A stretch of DNA of 64,000 bases from Chaenocephalus aceratus (taxonomy: Eukaryota > Chordata > Actinopteri > Perciformes > Channichthyidae). Both the position numbers and the translations under genes were made by a program. This document shows positions 27,002 through 40,168 of the stretch, in pieces. The DNA is taken from the NCBI GenBank assembly GCA_023974075.1, contig JAMFTG010000118.1:124001-188000 (forward strand), in the 5' to 3' direction. The notes under the pieces were generated by a model. The model made no database searches, was not told the origin of the DNA, and worked only from the letters and a program-made list of their open reading frames with translations. The first letter of the stretch is position 1. Each line of letters starts with the position of its first letter.

Positions 27002-29068
27002 TGCTGTGTGCGTCACTCTTTAGTGTCCCCTGGTCTCCCAGCTGTGTGCGTCACTCTTTAGTGTCCCCTGGTCTACCAGCTGTGTGCGTCACTCTTTAGT
27101 GTCCCCTGGTCTCCCAGCTGTGTGCGTCACTCTTTAGTGTCCCCTGGTCTCCCAGCTGTATGCGTCACTCTTTAGTGTCCCCTGGTCTCCCAGCTGTGTG
27201 CGTCACTCTTTAGTGTCCCATGGTCTCCAGCTGTGTGCGTCACTCTTTAGTGTCCCCTGGTCTCCCAGCTGTGTGCATCACTCTTTAGTGTCCCCTGCTC
27301 TCCCAGCTGTATGCGTCACTCTTTAGTGTCCCCTGGTCTACCAGCTGTGTGCGTCACTCTTTAGTGTCCCCTGGTCTCCAGCTGTGTGCGTCACTCTTTA
27401 GTGTCCCCTGGTCTCCCAGCTGTGTGCGTCACTCTTTAGTGTCCCATGGTCTCCAGCTGTGTGCGTCACTCTTTAGTGTCCCCTGGTCTCCCAGCTGTGT
27501 GCATCACTCTTTAGTGTCCCCTGGTCTCCAGCTGTGTGCATCACTCTTTAGTGTCCCCTGGTCTCCCAGCTGTGTGCGTCACTCTTTAGTGTCCCCTGCT
27601 CTCCCAGCTGTATGCGTCACTCTTTAGTGTCCCCTGGTCTACCAGCTGTGTGCGTCACTCTTTAGTGTCCCCTGGTCTCCAGCTGTGTGCGTCACTCTTT
27701 AGTGTCCCCTGGTCTCCCAGCTGTGTGCGTCACTCTTTAGTGTCCCATGGTCTCCAGCTGTGTGCGTCACTCTTTAGTGTCCCCTGGTCTCCCAGCTGTG
27801 TGCATCACTCTTTAGTGTCCCCTGGTCTCCAGCTGTGTGCATCACTCTTTAGTGTCCCCTGGTCTCCCAGCTGTGTGCGTCACTCTTTAGTGTCCCCTGC
27901 TCTCCCAGCTGTATGCGTCACTCTTTAGTGTCCCCTGGTCTCCCAGCTGTGTGCGTCACTCTTTAGTGTCCCCTGGTCTCCCAGCTGTGTGCGTCACTCT
28001 TTAGTGTCCCCTGCTCTCCCAGCTGTACACACTTTAGTGTCCCCTGGTCTCCCAGCTGTGTGTGTCACTCTTTAGTGTCCCCTGGTCTACCAGCTGTGTG
28101 CGTCACTCTTTAGTGTCCCCTGCTCTCCCAGCTGTGTGCGTCACTCTTTAGTGTCCCCTGGTCTACCAGCTGTGTGCGTCACTCTTTAGTGTCCCCTGCT
28201 CTCCCAGCTGTACACTCTTTAGTGTCCCCTGGTCACCCAGCTGTGTGCGTCACTCTTTAGTGTCCCCTGGTCTACCAGCTGTGTGCGTCACTCTTTAGTG
28301 TCCCCTGGTCTCCCAGCTGTGTGCGTCACTCTTTAGTGTCCCCTGGTCTCCAGCTGTGTGCGTCACTCTTTAGTGTCCCCTGGTCTCCCAGCTGTGTGCG
28401 TCACTCTTTAGTGTCCCCTGGTCTCCCAGCTGTATGCGTCACTCTTTAGTGTCCCCTGGTCTCCCAGCTGTGTGCGTCACTCTTTAGTGTCCCCTGGTCT
28501 CCCAGCTGTGTGCGTCACTCTTTAGTGTCCCCTGGTCTCCCAGCTGTATGCGTCACTCTTTAGTGTCCCCTGGTCTCCAGCTGTGGCGTCACTCTTTAGT
28601 GTCCCCTGCTCTCCCAGCTGTGTGCGTCACTCTTTAGTGTCCCCTGGTCTCCCAGCTGTGTGCATCACTCTTTAGTGTCCCCTGGTCTACCATGCTGTGT
28701 GCGTCACTCTTTAGTGTCCCCTGGTCTCCCAGCTGTGTGCGTCACTCTTTAGTGTCCCCTGGTCTACCATGCTGTGTGCGTCACTCTTTAGTGTCCCCTG
28801 GTCTACCATGCTGTGTGCGTCACTCTTTAATGTCCCCTGGTCTCCCAGCTGTGTGCGTCACTCTTTAGTGTCCCCTGGTCTCCCAGCTGTGTGCATCACT
28901 CTTTAGTGTCCCCTGGTCTCCCAGCTGTGTGCATCACTCTTTAGTGTCCCCTGGTCTCCCAGCTGTGTGCATCACTCTTTAGTGTCCCCTGGTCTCCAGC
29001 TGTGTGCATCACTCTTTAGTGTCCCCTGGTCTCCCAGCTGTGTGCATCACTCTTTAGTGTCCCCTGAT
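27002..29068. repeat. 38-bp minisatellite, about 54 units, with higher-order 301-bp repeat
   Basis: Each unit contains CAGCTGTGTGCGTCACTC, TTTAGTGTCCCCTG and GTCTCC/CTAC(C)CA. Units differ by GT[G/A]TGC[G/A]TC, GGTCT/GCTCT and one-base indels. A block of eight units at 27349-27649 is repeated at 27650-27950, giving two identical 92-codon frames. No unique spacers exist between units, so this is not a CRISPR array. Confidence 0.95.
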
Positions 29069-29308
29069 CTCTGTTGTGTTTTGAGCTTCTTGCAGCGTTT
29101 GGTTTCTGCAGCTTTTAGTAGACGCTGCCATGTCTCCTCAAGTTGCTGAATGTTCTCTAAACGCTGCACGTGTTGTCAAGTTGCAGGAGATGTTTCTTCA
29201 TGTGGAACCTTTGGGTTTTTATATCTGCATCGTTTCTGAAGCTGCAGCGCGTCTCTCCTGATGGAAGTTTTGGACCGTTGTAGCGCGTTTGCACCTGTCG
29301 CTGTCGGC
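29069..29308. repeat. Dispersed sequence shared with 8366-8480
   Basis: GTTGTCAAGTTGCAGGAGAT, TTCTTCATGTGGAAC and CTGCATCGTTTCTGAAGCTG match GTTGTCAAGTTGCTGAAGAT, CTTCATGTGCAAC and TTGCATCGTTTTTGAAGCTG at 8410-8475 in the same order. Part of an unclassified repeat. Confidence 0.55.
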
Positions 29309-30279
29309 CAGGGCCGGCCCTCGACATAGGCATTATAGGCGAATGCTAAGGGCGCATCAACCCATAGGGGGCGCTGAAAAAAAAAAGTTAGAAAAAATAA
29401 ATAAAATTGTTTTCATTTAAACAATTTTTTTAATTTTAAACACAATTTCCCGATTTTGGATCAACAAAGTACATCTTATTATCTTATACTAACAGAACTA
29501 CGCATATATTGCGTACAGCGCCCATAAACTATGGCACACCCCCCCCCCCAAAAAAATCAAGTTGAACTGGCCCAGTCCCAGTAAAAACCAGAGGTTTATG
29601 TGAAATTGTTCTTTTTTTGAAATAATGGTTTTAGTGTGCAATTATAGGTTTTAATTTTGTATTTGTATTCATTTAAAATAAATCAAACTCCCAAAAAACG
29701 TACACAGCTTCTGTGTGCTTTTATTAACATTGGAATGTACTGTGTAAGCGGCCGCGGGGGGGAGCTTTAGAGAGCTCTCTCCTGAAAGACTGAGAGGCTC
29801 TGATAACCTCAGCTCAGTGAGGTAAAGGCACACCTTTATATGATCATTATAGTTATAAAAAAATAAGAGAATAGATGAAAAAACAGGTATAAAATACTGA
29901 CAGTACAAAAATGTTGTTATTAATAAACAAGAATACAGTTTGAAAGGGGAGTGATTTGTAAAATATCCATAAAGAAAAGAAAATCTGCGTACAGTTCTGT
30001 TTCATCTGGGTGTTGAGAGATGTATCCATATCTCCTAATGTTGCTCTCAAAGTGCACCAGATTGATGCTTTTAACTTCAACATTAAAAAAAAAGTCTTCC
30101 CGAGGGTGCAAATAAATACAGTTGCACACATCTTGTGTCAATATCTTTGTTTTGGTGGTCATGCCACAACCGTGCCCGCACGAATCATAGTGAGTGTCTG
30201 CATTTTGGGGGGGGGGGGGGGGGGGGGGGCGCCAGCTAAAATCTTGCCCAGGGCGGCAAATTGGTCAGGGCCGGCCCTG
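29309..30279. mobile_element. hAT-type non-autonomous transposon, copy 2, no target duplication
   Basis: Highly similar along its length to 20139-21094, same orientation, with a 23-G run (30207-30229). Ends CAGGGCCGGCCCT and CAGGGCCGGCCCTG are intact, but the flanks (CTGTCGGC left, CTTATACT right) do not match. Confidence 0.85.
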
Positions 30280-30536
30280 CTTATACTACTATTATTACTC
30301 GTATACTGCATTAGCCTCACTTCACACTTCTACCCACACATCGCCTCACACTCATCTGTTGTTATTTCATATCTATACACACGTTCTGTTCCTTTCCTTT
30401 CAATCCTTACATCTTTAAAACTTACATTGTTCTTTTAATTGAATTTGTATTTTTCCAGTTTTTTATTCTGAATGTATTCATATTTTTCTTAACATAACAA
30501 GTAATCCCTTCTGCTTCAGCTTTGTGTTCACACATT

Positions 30537-31493
<957 letters not shown>

Positions 31494-31834
31494 CTTTCTC
31501 TGTGTCCTCCGGCTTTTTATTCTCTGTCTCACATAAAGTCTGTCCTCCAGATGGAGACGAATCAGATGTTTATTGTCATGTCTTTGTCATCGTGTTAAGA
31601 AGTAAAAGAAAATCTCTATATAAATAAACGTTTATCGCTCGTTAAGACTCAGTAGATAATGTGGTGATGATCCATGGGCTAAATGTGCTTATCAGGAAAT
31701 GGGATTAAAATGTAACTGCAACACTTTAAACTTCAAAACGATTTTAAAAAGTCTGTCTTCAAATCTTTGAACACAATCAATTGATCCCTCTTTGTGTCTT
31801 TTGCTATTTGAAGCATGTGACTCTAACTACGTAT

Positions 31835-32620
31835 GTACTTAAGTACTGTACTTAAGAACAATTTTGAGGTACTTGTACTTTACTTGAGTATTTCCATTGT
31901 ATGCTACTTTGTACTTCTACTCCACCACATGTATTTAATACCTTTAGTTGCTTCTCAGATCTGGATGAATGATGGTAAATCTAACCAAGTGTTGAATCAG
32001 ACTTTAGTTCCACCTGGAGTAAATCCACCAGCTACCCTGCAGTCTGCAAAGTACTTCAGACTAGCTGCACCTCCACCAGCTACCCTGCAGTCTGCAAAGT
32101 ACTTCAGACTAGCTGCACCTTCACCAGCTACCCTGCAGTCTACAAAGTACTTCAGACTAGCTGCACCTTCACCAGCTACCCTGCAGTCTACAAAGTACTT
32201 CAGACTAGCTGCACCTCCACCAGCTACCCTGCAGTCTGCAAAGTACTTCAGACTAGCTGCACCTTCACCAGCTACCCTGCAGTCTACAAAGTACTTCAGA
32301 CTAGCTGCACCTTCACCAGCTACCCTGCAGTCTACAAAGTACTTCAGACTAGCTGCACCTTCACCAGCTACCCTGCAGTCTACAAAGCCATTCAGACTAG
32401 CTGCACCTTCACCAGCTACCCTGCAGTCTACAAAGCCACTCAGACTAGCTGCACCTTCACCAGCTACCCTGCAGTCTACAAAGTACTTCAGACTAGCTGC
32501 ACCTCCACCAGCTTTGAGAACACTTTCATGATCAATCATTATAAAACATATATATATATTATTCTGAAATGGACCAATCTGCACAACGACTACTTTCACT
32601 TTTAATGACAGCACTTTTCT
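31835..32620. mobile_element. Dispersed fish repeat containing a 48-bp minisatellite
   Basis: The left flank TACTTGTACTTTACTTGAGT and TACTTCTACTCCACCACATG, and the right flank GAGAACACTTTCATGATCAA and GGACCAATCTGCACAACGAC, look like a widespread teleost repeat. The array at 32027-32512 lies between the two halves. Confidence 0.55.
32027..32512. repeat. 48-bp minisatellite, about 10 units
   Basis: Unit contains CAGCTACCCTGCAGTCTRCA, AAGTACTTCAGACTAGCTGC and ACCTYCAC. The 48-bp period keeps frames open on both strands (16-residue repeats), which explains the 217- and 232-codon frames; not a gene. Confidence 0.93.
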
Positions 32621-32654
32621 TTTTAAATGAAACATAACGAGGACCTGCATCAGC

Positions 32655-34881
32655 GTTCATAGAAGTTAATATCTTTATTAATATTCTCTTTACAATATTG
32701 AAAAACAAAAACAGAAACTTCTTAATAAAATCTCTCTCACAGAGAAACAACAGGCCGAAACATGGGGGGGGACATTGATTACAAAAATAAACTTTATGAA
32801 TGAAGTCTGCACACACAACACACACAGACACACACTGTGCACAACACAATACCTGCACACTATCAGGTGGTTTTCTGCACAGTTAAAGGAACAGACATTT
32901 GAATGAACCCACAGCGATGAGAGAAGCCGCTCGGAGAAAACATCCTCAGGTTGGATTAAAAATGTCATTTCGAAAAGCAATGAAATGTGTTTTCTCAGGT
33001 GTATCTTATCAATGAAACTGGTTTGGATACGATTGGGTAACTATATAAGACTTCTGCTGATCTCCAAAGACATACTGCTTTACATGCTTATTGGACGGGA
33101 AGAAATGCAGCACATTTTAGATGAAAAACGGAAAGGAAATGTGATTAAAATCGTTAACATCATTCATCCAGGTTTCACGTGAATCAGACTGAAGCACAAA
33201 CGGCCGAGTGGCCCGTGCTGCGTGCTGCACACGGGGAACACGGAGACCTCAAATGATTACAAAATCTCCTAAAATGTAAATATTTGCTTGTTATTCACCA
33301 TTTTGCAAAATTGAAATATTTGTAATATTATTAATATTCAATACAAGCCATTATCCATCACCTATTTATTAATTATCCACCTTAAACAAAGCTGGGGATA
33401 ATTATTTATTTACAATTTCTAGATTATTTTGTTCTCTTATATCAATGTACATATATATGTATCTACTTATTCTTCTTGCATAGTTTCAGTTGGATCCCCT
33501 CCAAAATGTATATTCCAATATTTTATTAAAAACTAAATATTAAGACAATTATAAAAACAAATCTTAATTCAAATGAGTCGTTGCTCTAAACCCTCCAAGG
33601 CGCCAATGGAAAGATACGGTGATGTTTGATCGTGAATGTTGTGGCTCTTTACATGTAACACACGTATTTTGACATCTGTCGCATAATGCGCAACCAGCTG
33701 CTGATGATTACACGCATGTTTTACCATTTCAAATGGCTGCGTAGCCCTCGCTCTACTCCAGTCCCCTCATTCATATTCATTATGTACAGAACATGGAAAC
33801 AGCCTAATACACAAATACATCGACGAACACCAACTTTACGGCTTCCATATATTTCTTTGCGGGGATCCAGCCCCCTGCATGTTAACGGTAAACAACGGTA
33901 AGCAGTGCCATGTTTATCCTGCTCACCTTTAATACCTGTACATTTGAAATATAGGGCCGACATTAGACACACGGCAAACCCTGTTGTGTGTTTTGCAGTT
34001 ATTGTAGGATTACATCAGTTTCCCACCGCACACGGCAGAGTAGGATGTGACTGTTCACACAGCTCAGGATTCATCCAATACCTGCTGCTGCTGCCAACTA
34101 TTGAATCACAAGGTGCTGTTGAATGGTGTACACAACGTTATCAATGTTTGCAGAGCTGAACATGTCGTGTTTACGAAGTGAAATGCAGGCGATGTAGCTT
34201 TGCATTGCAGTGAGTGTTTGAGAATCAGCTTCTGAGAGTCAGATTCTCTCGTGTTGAAGCTTTAAAGAAAAAGTCTTATCTCTTCGAAACAGTTCACAGT
34301 CAAGTCAGTAACACTGTTCACATTTTCACAGCCCTAACGAGCTCGTGAGGGCTCTCGCGGCGCCTCTTCTCAGACAAAAGGGGTGAACCTCTGCTGAACT
34401 CCCTCGGCAGAAGAATCGAGAAAAAACTCTTGTAGTCGAGACTTTGAGTCAAACAGATGAACTCGAGTCAGATCTCAGAGTTTTGAGTTTGAAAGCTGTT
34501 CACAAAGCTGCCTTAACGTGGAGAAGCAGAACAAATCTCCGTCTATCTTCCCTTATGAAAGTGAAGAGGAACTCAAATCACCCCAGAAACAAGTGTCTTC
34601 CAACATGTCCTAAAAGATATATATAAAAATATCACGCATTGTTTCTGATAGCAACGTTCCTGGGCGTAAAGCCAGCCCACATTTCCGATATTATGTAAAA
34701 TCGGCAGAACATCTGGATCAGCTCCGTTGTTCCCCCGTTGTTAGAGATGTGGGTACGGAGGAAAAGAGACCTTTAACGTATCGTAAACGTGGAGAAGCCG
34801 AACATATCTCTGTATATCTTCTCTTTTTCAAGTGAAAAGACTCAAATCACCCCAGAAACAAGGGGTCTTCCACCATCTCCT
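32655..34881 (-). other. fat3: Probable long 3' UTR of fat3
   Basis: Downstream of the fat3 stop, the - strand is AT-rich without exons. A canonical AATAAA lies at 32672-32677 in reverse complement (TATTAATAAAGATATT) followed by T/G-containing sequence, a plausible polyadenylation signal. Repeat pieces related to the MITE family occur at 34440-34880. The end is inferred; no transcript evidence. Confidence 0.35.
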
Positions 34882-35393
34882 TTAAAACATGACTTCCTCA
34901 CAGCTACCATAGTCGCTCTCCACCATGCTGGAGCCATCGTAACTTCTCATGTTTTCTCTCGCGGGTCGAGTTTGAGGTTGCGCGGTGTTAGCTTGCGGCG
35001 GCGGGCTAACTTGCTCCGCGTACGACGGCATGGCGACACTCAAACGCATGCTGAGTCTTTTATATCCGCCCGAAACGTTGTCCAGACTCTGGGTTTTGTG
35101 CTGCTGAGTTGGGTAGTAGCTCATGGCCGTGTATTCGTTTGGGCATTGTGTTTTGGGCAAAGGAAGCCCGTCTGGACCCAGGAAGTTGTCCAGGTTCTGG
35201 TTGCTGTAGCACGGAGGCAGAGGGGCGCGGCGGTCGCCTCGTTCGAGAGGAAACGGGAAGCCGCCGAATCGAGAGTTTCTACGAGAGTCCATGGTGGAGG
35301 TGGAGGTGGAGTACGTGTCCTCCACGATGTCGAACTGAGGAAACTCCTGAACAGGAGCTGGGCGGCCGTAGTAGTCCGGGTCTGCAGGATAAA
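34882..35393 (-). CDS. fat3: fat3 exon K, terminal: C-terminal cytoplasmic tail
   Basis: 512 bp from acceptor CTCTCAG (ends 35394) to TAA at 34884-34882. It reads [34 protein letters not shown], and ends [12 protein letters not shown]. Rich in Tyr, Ser and Pro, as expected of a signalling tail. The 2-base start fits the 1-base end of exon J (GTT = Val). An extra small exon could be spliced between J and K in the 6.8-kb intron; none was identified. Confidence 0.93.
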
Positions 35394-38300
35394 CTGAGAG
35401 AAGAGAGGAATATTTAGAGTTATTTATGACGATATCATCTCTAGATAGACAAGTCTGGCAGATCAGCCTATTATACTGTAGTGCTTTTTAGAACATACTG
35501 TATTCCATGACATTTTATGGTATGATTTTTCATGACTAAATATATTGCGACTCTTAATGACTTTTTCATGACATTTTGTATGACTTCCGTTACTTTTGAT
35601 TACTTGTTTTTTGACTCTTCATGGGATTTTTCCTTTAATAAGCTCTGATGAAAACACATATTTATGATGCAAGTGTATGAATATTTATTTTTTACACTTT
35701 TCAATAATCTTTAGCTGGCATCACATGTCTTCTAAAGGTGGCACAGCACGGTCACATGACTTCACGTCCCCACCGCTAAGCTAAAGGTGGCTAATGTTGG
35801 GCTATAAAGGAACTACAGCACGGTCACATGACTTCACGTCGCCACCGCTAAGCTAAAGGTGGCTAATGTTGGGCTATAAAGTAACTACAGCACGGTCACA
35901 TGACTTCACGTCGCCACCGCTAAGCTAAAGGTGGCTAATGTTGGGCTATAAAGGAAATACAGCACGGTCACATGACTTCACGTCACCACCGCTAAGCTAA
36001 AGGTGGCTAATGTTGGGCTATAAAGGAACTACAGCACGGTCACATGACTTCACGTCGCCACCGCTAATCTAAAGGTGGCTAATGTTGGGCTATAAAGGAA
36101 CTACACCACGATCACATGACTTCACGTCGCCACCGCTAAGCTAAAGGTGGCTAATGTTGGGCTATAAAGGAACTACAGCACGGTCACATGACTTCACGTC
36201 ACCACCGCTAAGCTAAAGGAGGCTAATGTTGGGCTATAAAGGAACTACAGCACAGTCACATGACTTCACGTCGCCACCGCTAAGCTAAAGGTGGCTAATG
36301 TTGGGCTATAAAGAACTACATCACGGTCACATGACTTCACGTCGCCACCGCTAAGCTAAAGGTGGCTAATGTTGGGCTATAAGGAACTACAGCACGGTCA
36401 CATGACTTCACGTCGCCACCGCTAAGCTAAAGGTGGCTAATGTTGGGCTATAAGGAACTACAGCACGGTCACATGACTTCACGTCGCCACCGCTAAGCTA
36501 AAGGAGGCTAATGTTGGGCCTGATGACGTTTAGTCGTCTCATTTAGACCACCAGTGGGGTATTTACTGACGTATTATATGTCGTAGAACAAAACGTTAAC
36601 ATCTCTTCAGCTTGTGTTAACCACAGACCATATTTCAGGCTAACAACCAAAAACACATTCAGAAAACCATCGACCTCGAGACAAGGAGAACAGAAGTGCT
36701 AAACTAAGTTTGGCACTAAGTCTTGAACAGTTGCAACACAGCTCTCAGACTATCAAACTCCTGCTGTCACTGAACGAGGAACACTGGCTGTGTGGGACGG
36801 GTTTAAACACGTTTTAAAACGCTTTAAGTATTTGCATATTAAATCCTTTTTAAGGAAGGCGTGGGAACAGGAAGAAAGGAGCTGTCTCTACATTTATTTT
36901 ATTATTTTAGACTAATTGCTCTTGCAGATTCCCTAAGACTGTAAAAGGAGAATAATCCTCTTTCCTTGAATTCAAATCAACATTTAGACACTTCAAGGAC
37001 GACCTTGATGAAAAGCCCTTTAATACTCTGTGTGCTCCTAACATTTCATCCCTTTGAATTTGTCCCTGAAATTAATCTCCAGCTAAGTCCCTAACCCTGA
37101 AATACTTTCCAATGCTAATTAAATGTAACACCCAAGACACTTTCTAAATCTTCCTACGCAGGGTTTGCCAACAGGTGTCGGATAAAAGTTATTTCTCTAA
37201 GTTTTTTCGTGGAGATTTGTTGTCGACCTTGCAGCGAAGCTTCTGCATGCATGACGCAGTTATTTGTGTATTTGATCATTTGGTTAAATTGTCTAAATTA
37301 GCATTAAACGTGTTGTTATTGACATTAATTCAGGCAGGGGTTATCATGTGTGCTTAGGGTTCAAAATGTGTACTCACTGAATGCAAACAAACAATGATAA
37401 CAACACTGATAGCCAGGGGCTACATTGAGGGATTTCATATGTGGTGGGGCTCTGTTTGAAGCTGGGGGGGGGGGACTGATTATCTGACCTTCAGGGCTAT
37501 ACTGTATATGAGGCCCTAAAGTATCTGCTCCATTATCTGTATCAAAGGCCCACATTGATGCCACCAAATGACACATTCAAAATAGAAAGTACTACAAATA
37601 AATTAAATGACATCTTAAATTATTAATATATCATTTTTACAAATATCCAAGCTTCAAATTTGTATTTTAAATCTGCATTGCTCTGCACACTAGCTAAAGA
37701 ACATCTGTGTGGTAATCTCAGTTCATTTGAAGGGCTGCGTGAGCATGGACACCAGTATGTGAGTTAAACTGAATGTACTGAATTACATGTCACTTGTTAG
37801 ACGCTTTTATCCAAAGCAACTTACATATCTCTCTCAGGGACACAACGACATGCTGACTGCAGTGGGGTTTGAACCTGTGACACCCTGATCCCAACACCAA
37901 CGCTCGATTCCAATGCGCCACAGGCCTCCCTAAATCTCACTGTAATCTATTTAATTATTACTCAGCTTTATGCACACAACATACATTTAGCATGGTTTAG
38001 GGAAACGGGCTCTGTGTTACAACACGGGCCGGGTCGTTGGCGGCACTGACTCTCTTCACACACACACACACACACACACACCACACACACACCCACACCA
38101 CACACACACACACACACACCACACACTCTGCATGTAGGAGCGTCCGGGCGGTGCTGCAGCTCCTGATCGGATCAGAGACATGTTCACTAAGCCGAAAAAA
38201 ACTATATCCGGTCACAGAGATCTGCTATTTTAAAGTCAACACATATCGACCCTATATAGTCTATATTAAGAACGAGAATAGAACGTATATATCGTTTTTT

Positions 38301-40126
38301 GTAAATGTGCGAGGCTGATGACGTCAGAGCATCGTGCTATGAGCTGGAGCTTAGCCCCGGCCCAATTTAACCCCTGCTGATAGCAATCAAGCGCTAATTA
38401 TAATCAACAAAGATTATAAAGCCCAGGGTGTTTGATTTGAGCTCACGGTATTTGACTGGCAGGAAACACAGCGACGAGCTCTTTGCAGAACATCTTCAAA
38501 TTCCTCCCTTCATGCACAACATCTCGAGCTAGCGAGGGAAATATTAAAGAGAGACACAGAGAACATTAGCAGAGAGAGTTGCAAGGTGAGAGTGTAAACA
38601 AATTGATTTACAAGAGTGGTTTTTAATTAGAGGTGAGGCTGAGACAAATGATGGAGGAAAAGAGAGACAGCAAGAGAGTGAAAGATGGACGAAGAGGTGA
38701 GAAACAGATAAGAGATCCGGGAGAGAAGTGGTTTAAGAGTAGAGATGACGATGGAGAGACTGAAAGAAAGATGGAGGTCAAAGGAAGATAGCAAGAAGGA
38801 AGGGACAAGTATAGATGAGAGGAGGAGGAGGTCGACAAGATGTTTTAAGATTTCAAAGATAAAAAACGGACTGCACCTTTAAGTCTGGTGTATATCAGCA
38901 TGTGGTGTCTCTACTTTAAAGGGAATCATGCAAAATGCACTTTTGTACATCTTTTATACATGAATATGTGTCCCCGGTGTTTCGGGGAACTCACCAAGTG
39001 TCAGAAAACACAACCCTCTCTATTTTCCTCCAGACCCAAATCTCTAAAAACGGGGCTGCAACGGATCTGATACAGACTGATCCAGATTTGAACACTGTCC
39101 TGACGTCAGGACGGTGGCGCTACGGCTATTGGTCAACTCTCCACGGCCGGCCATTGCTGCTCGAAAGCGCTGGAGACGCGGTAGGTAGTACATATGCCAG
39201 GCCTGTAAGTGGTGCTGTAGTCTGCCACAAAAGCAGCGAAGAAGACTTCCCGCGCATGGTTGCCATGGTTGCCCTTCTGTTTATTCTCCGCTGCGGCTCT
39301 TTTTCTCCCTCCCCGAGGCAAGCGTTTGCGCCTCCTGCTTTAAAACAAATGCATAATGACTGTATAGTCTATATAATCATATGTAAGGGATAATGTTCAG
39401 CGACGCGGTCATTATGGGGAAAAGAACACCGACATGCTGATCAGGAGCCCGACGCGAGCCCCCAGGAAGTGCGCCGGACTCAGATGAAAATATTCGTGGT
39501 GGCCAAACAGCGGTACTACACTTCCGTTTGATTGCCAGGCCCGGAAACACTTTTTCCCATTGACTTACATGGGGTAAGAGTGGTCTGTAAATCGTTGGAT
39601 ACTTTTTTTTAAACTAAATAAACAACCCAGTATGAACGTTTGTATAGCCCTTATTAAAAACATTTGTTCCTCAAGTTGTAAAAATGTGCTAAACGTTATT
39701 CTGAGAGTTATTTCCCTCTGCATTATGAACGCGCATCTAACCCAGGGGACCGCGCCGCCCGGCACGTTCATGTTACGTGTTCAGCATGGTCCCGACCAAT
39801 CAGAGCACACTGTGCTCACAGGGAGGGTGGGGGCTGGAGCTATTGGAGCTAGTAGTACTGAACACGTGTTCAGTACTACATGCGTTTATCTTTACCCATG
39901 GATGCACAATAACAACGGACCCATATCGCCTTACTGCCAGCCCACGGAGCTGTAATAATGGATATATTGCACATGTTTGATGTAATTCATCATTTGTAAA
40001 ATATTATACTACATGGGCTGTATGATGTAAATCTTGTACCATAAATGTTGTATTAAATAAAGCTAATATTACCGACGTTAGATTAATGTCCCTGTAGCTT
40101 CTTATTGCACTAAGAAGCTTATTGAA

Positions 40127-40168
<42 letters not shown>

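Noticed and set aside
27002..29068. CRISPR-like regular repeats
   Set aside because: Direct tandem units without unique spacers, in vertebrate DNA; a minisatellite.
31833..32650. 232- and 217-codon frames with 16-residue repeats
   Set aside because: 48-bp minisatellite inside a dispersed repeat; open on both strands.
34789..35417. 202- and 102-codon + strand frames
   Set aside because: Antisense shadows of the terminal fat3 exon, which has matching splice phase and FAT tail motifs.
37865..37920. A functional tRNA gene
   Set aside because: A and B boxes are present, but the sequence is degenerate and continues into a LINE-type SINE tail; no cloverleaf could be built with confidence.
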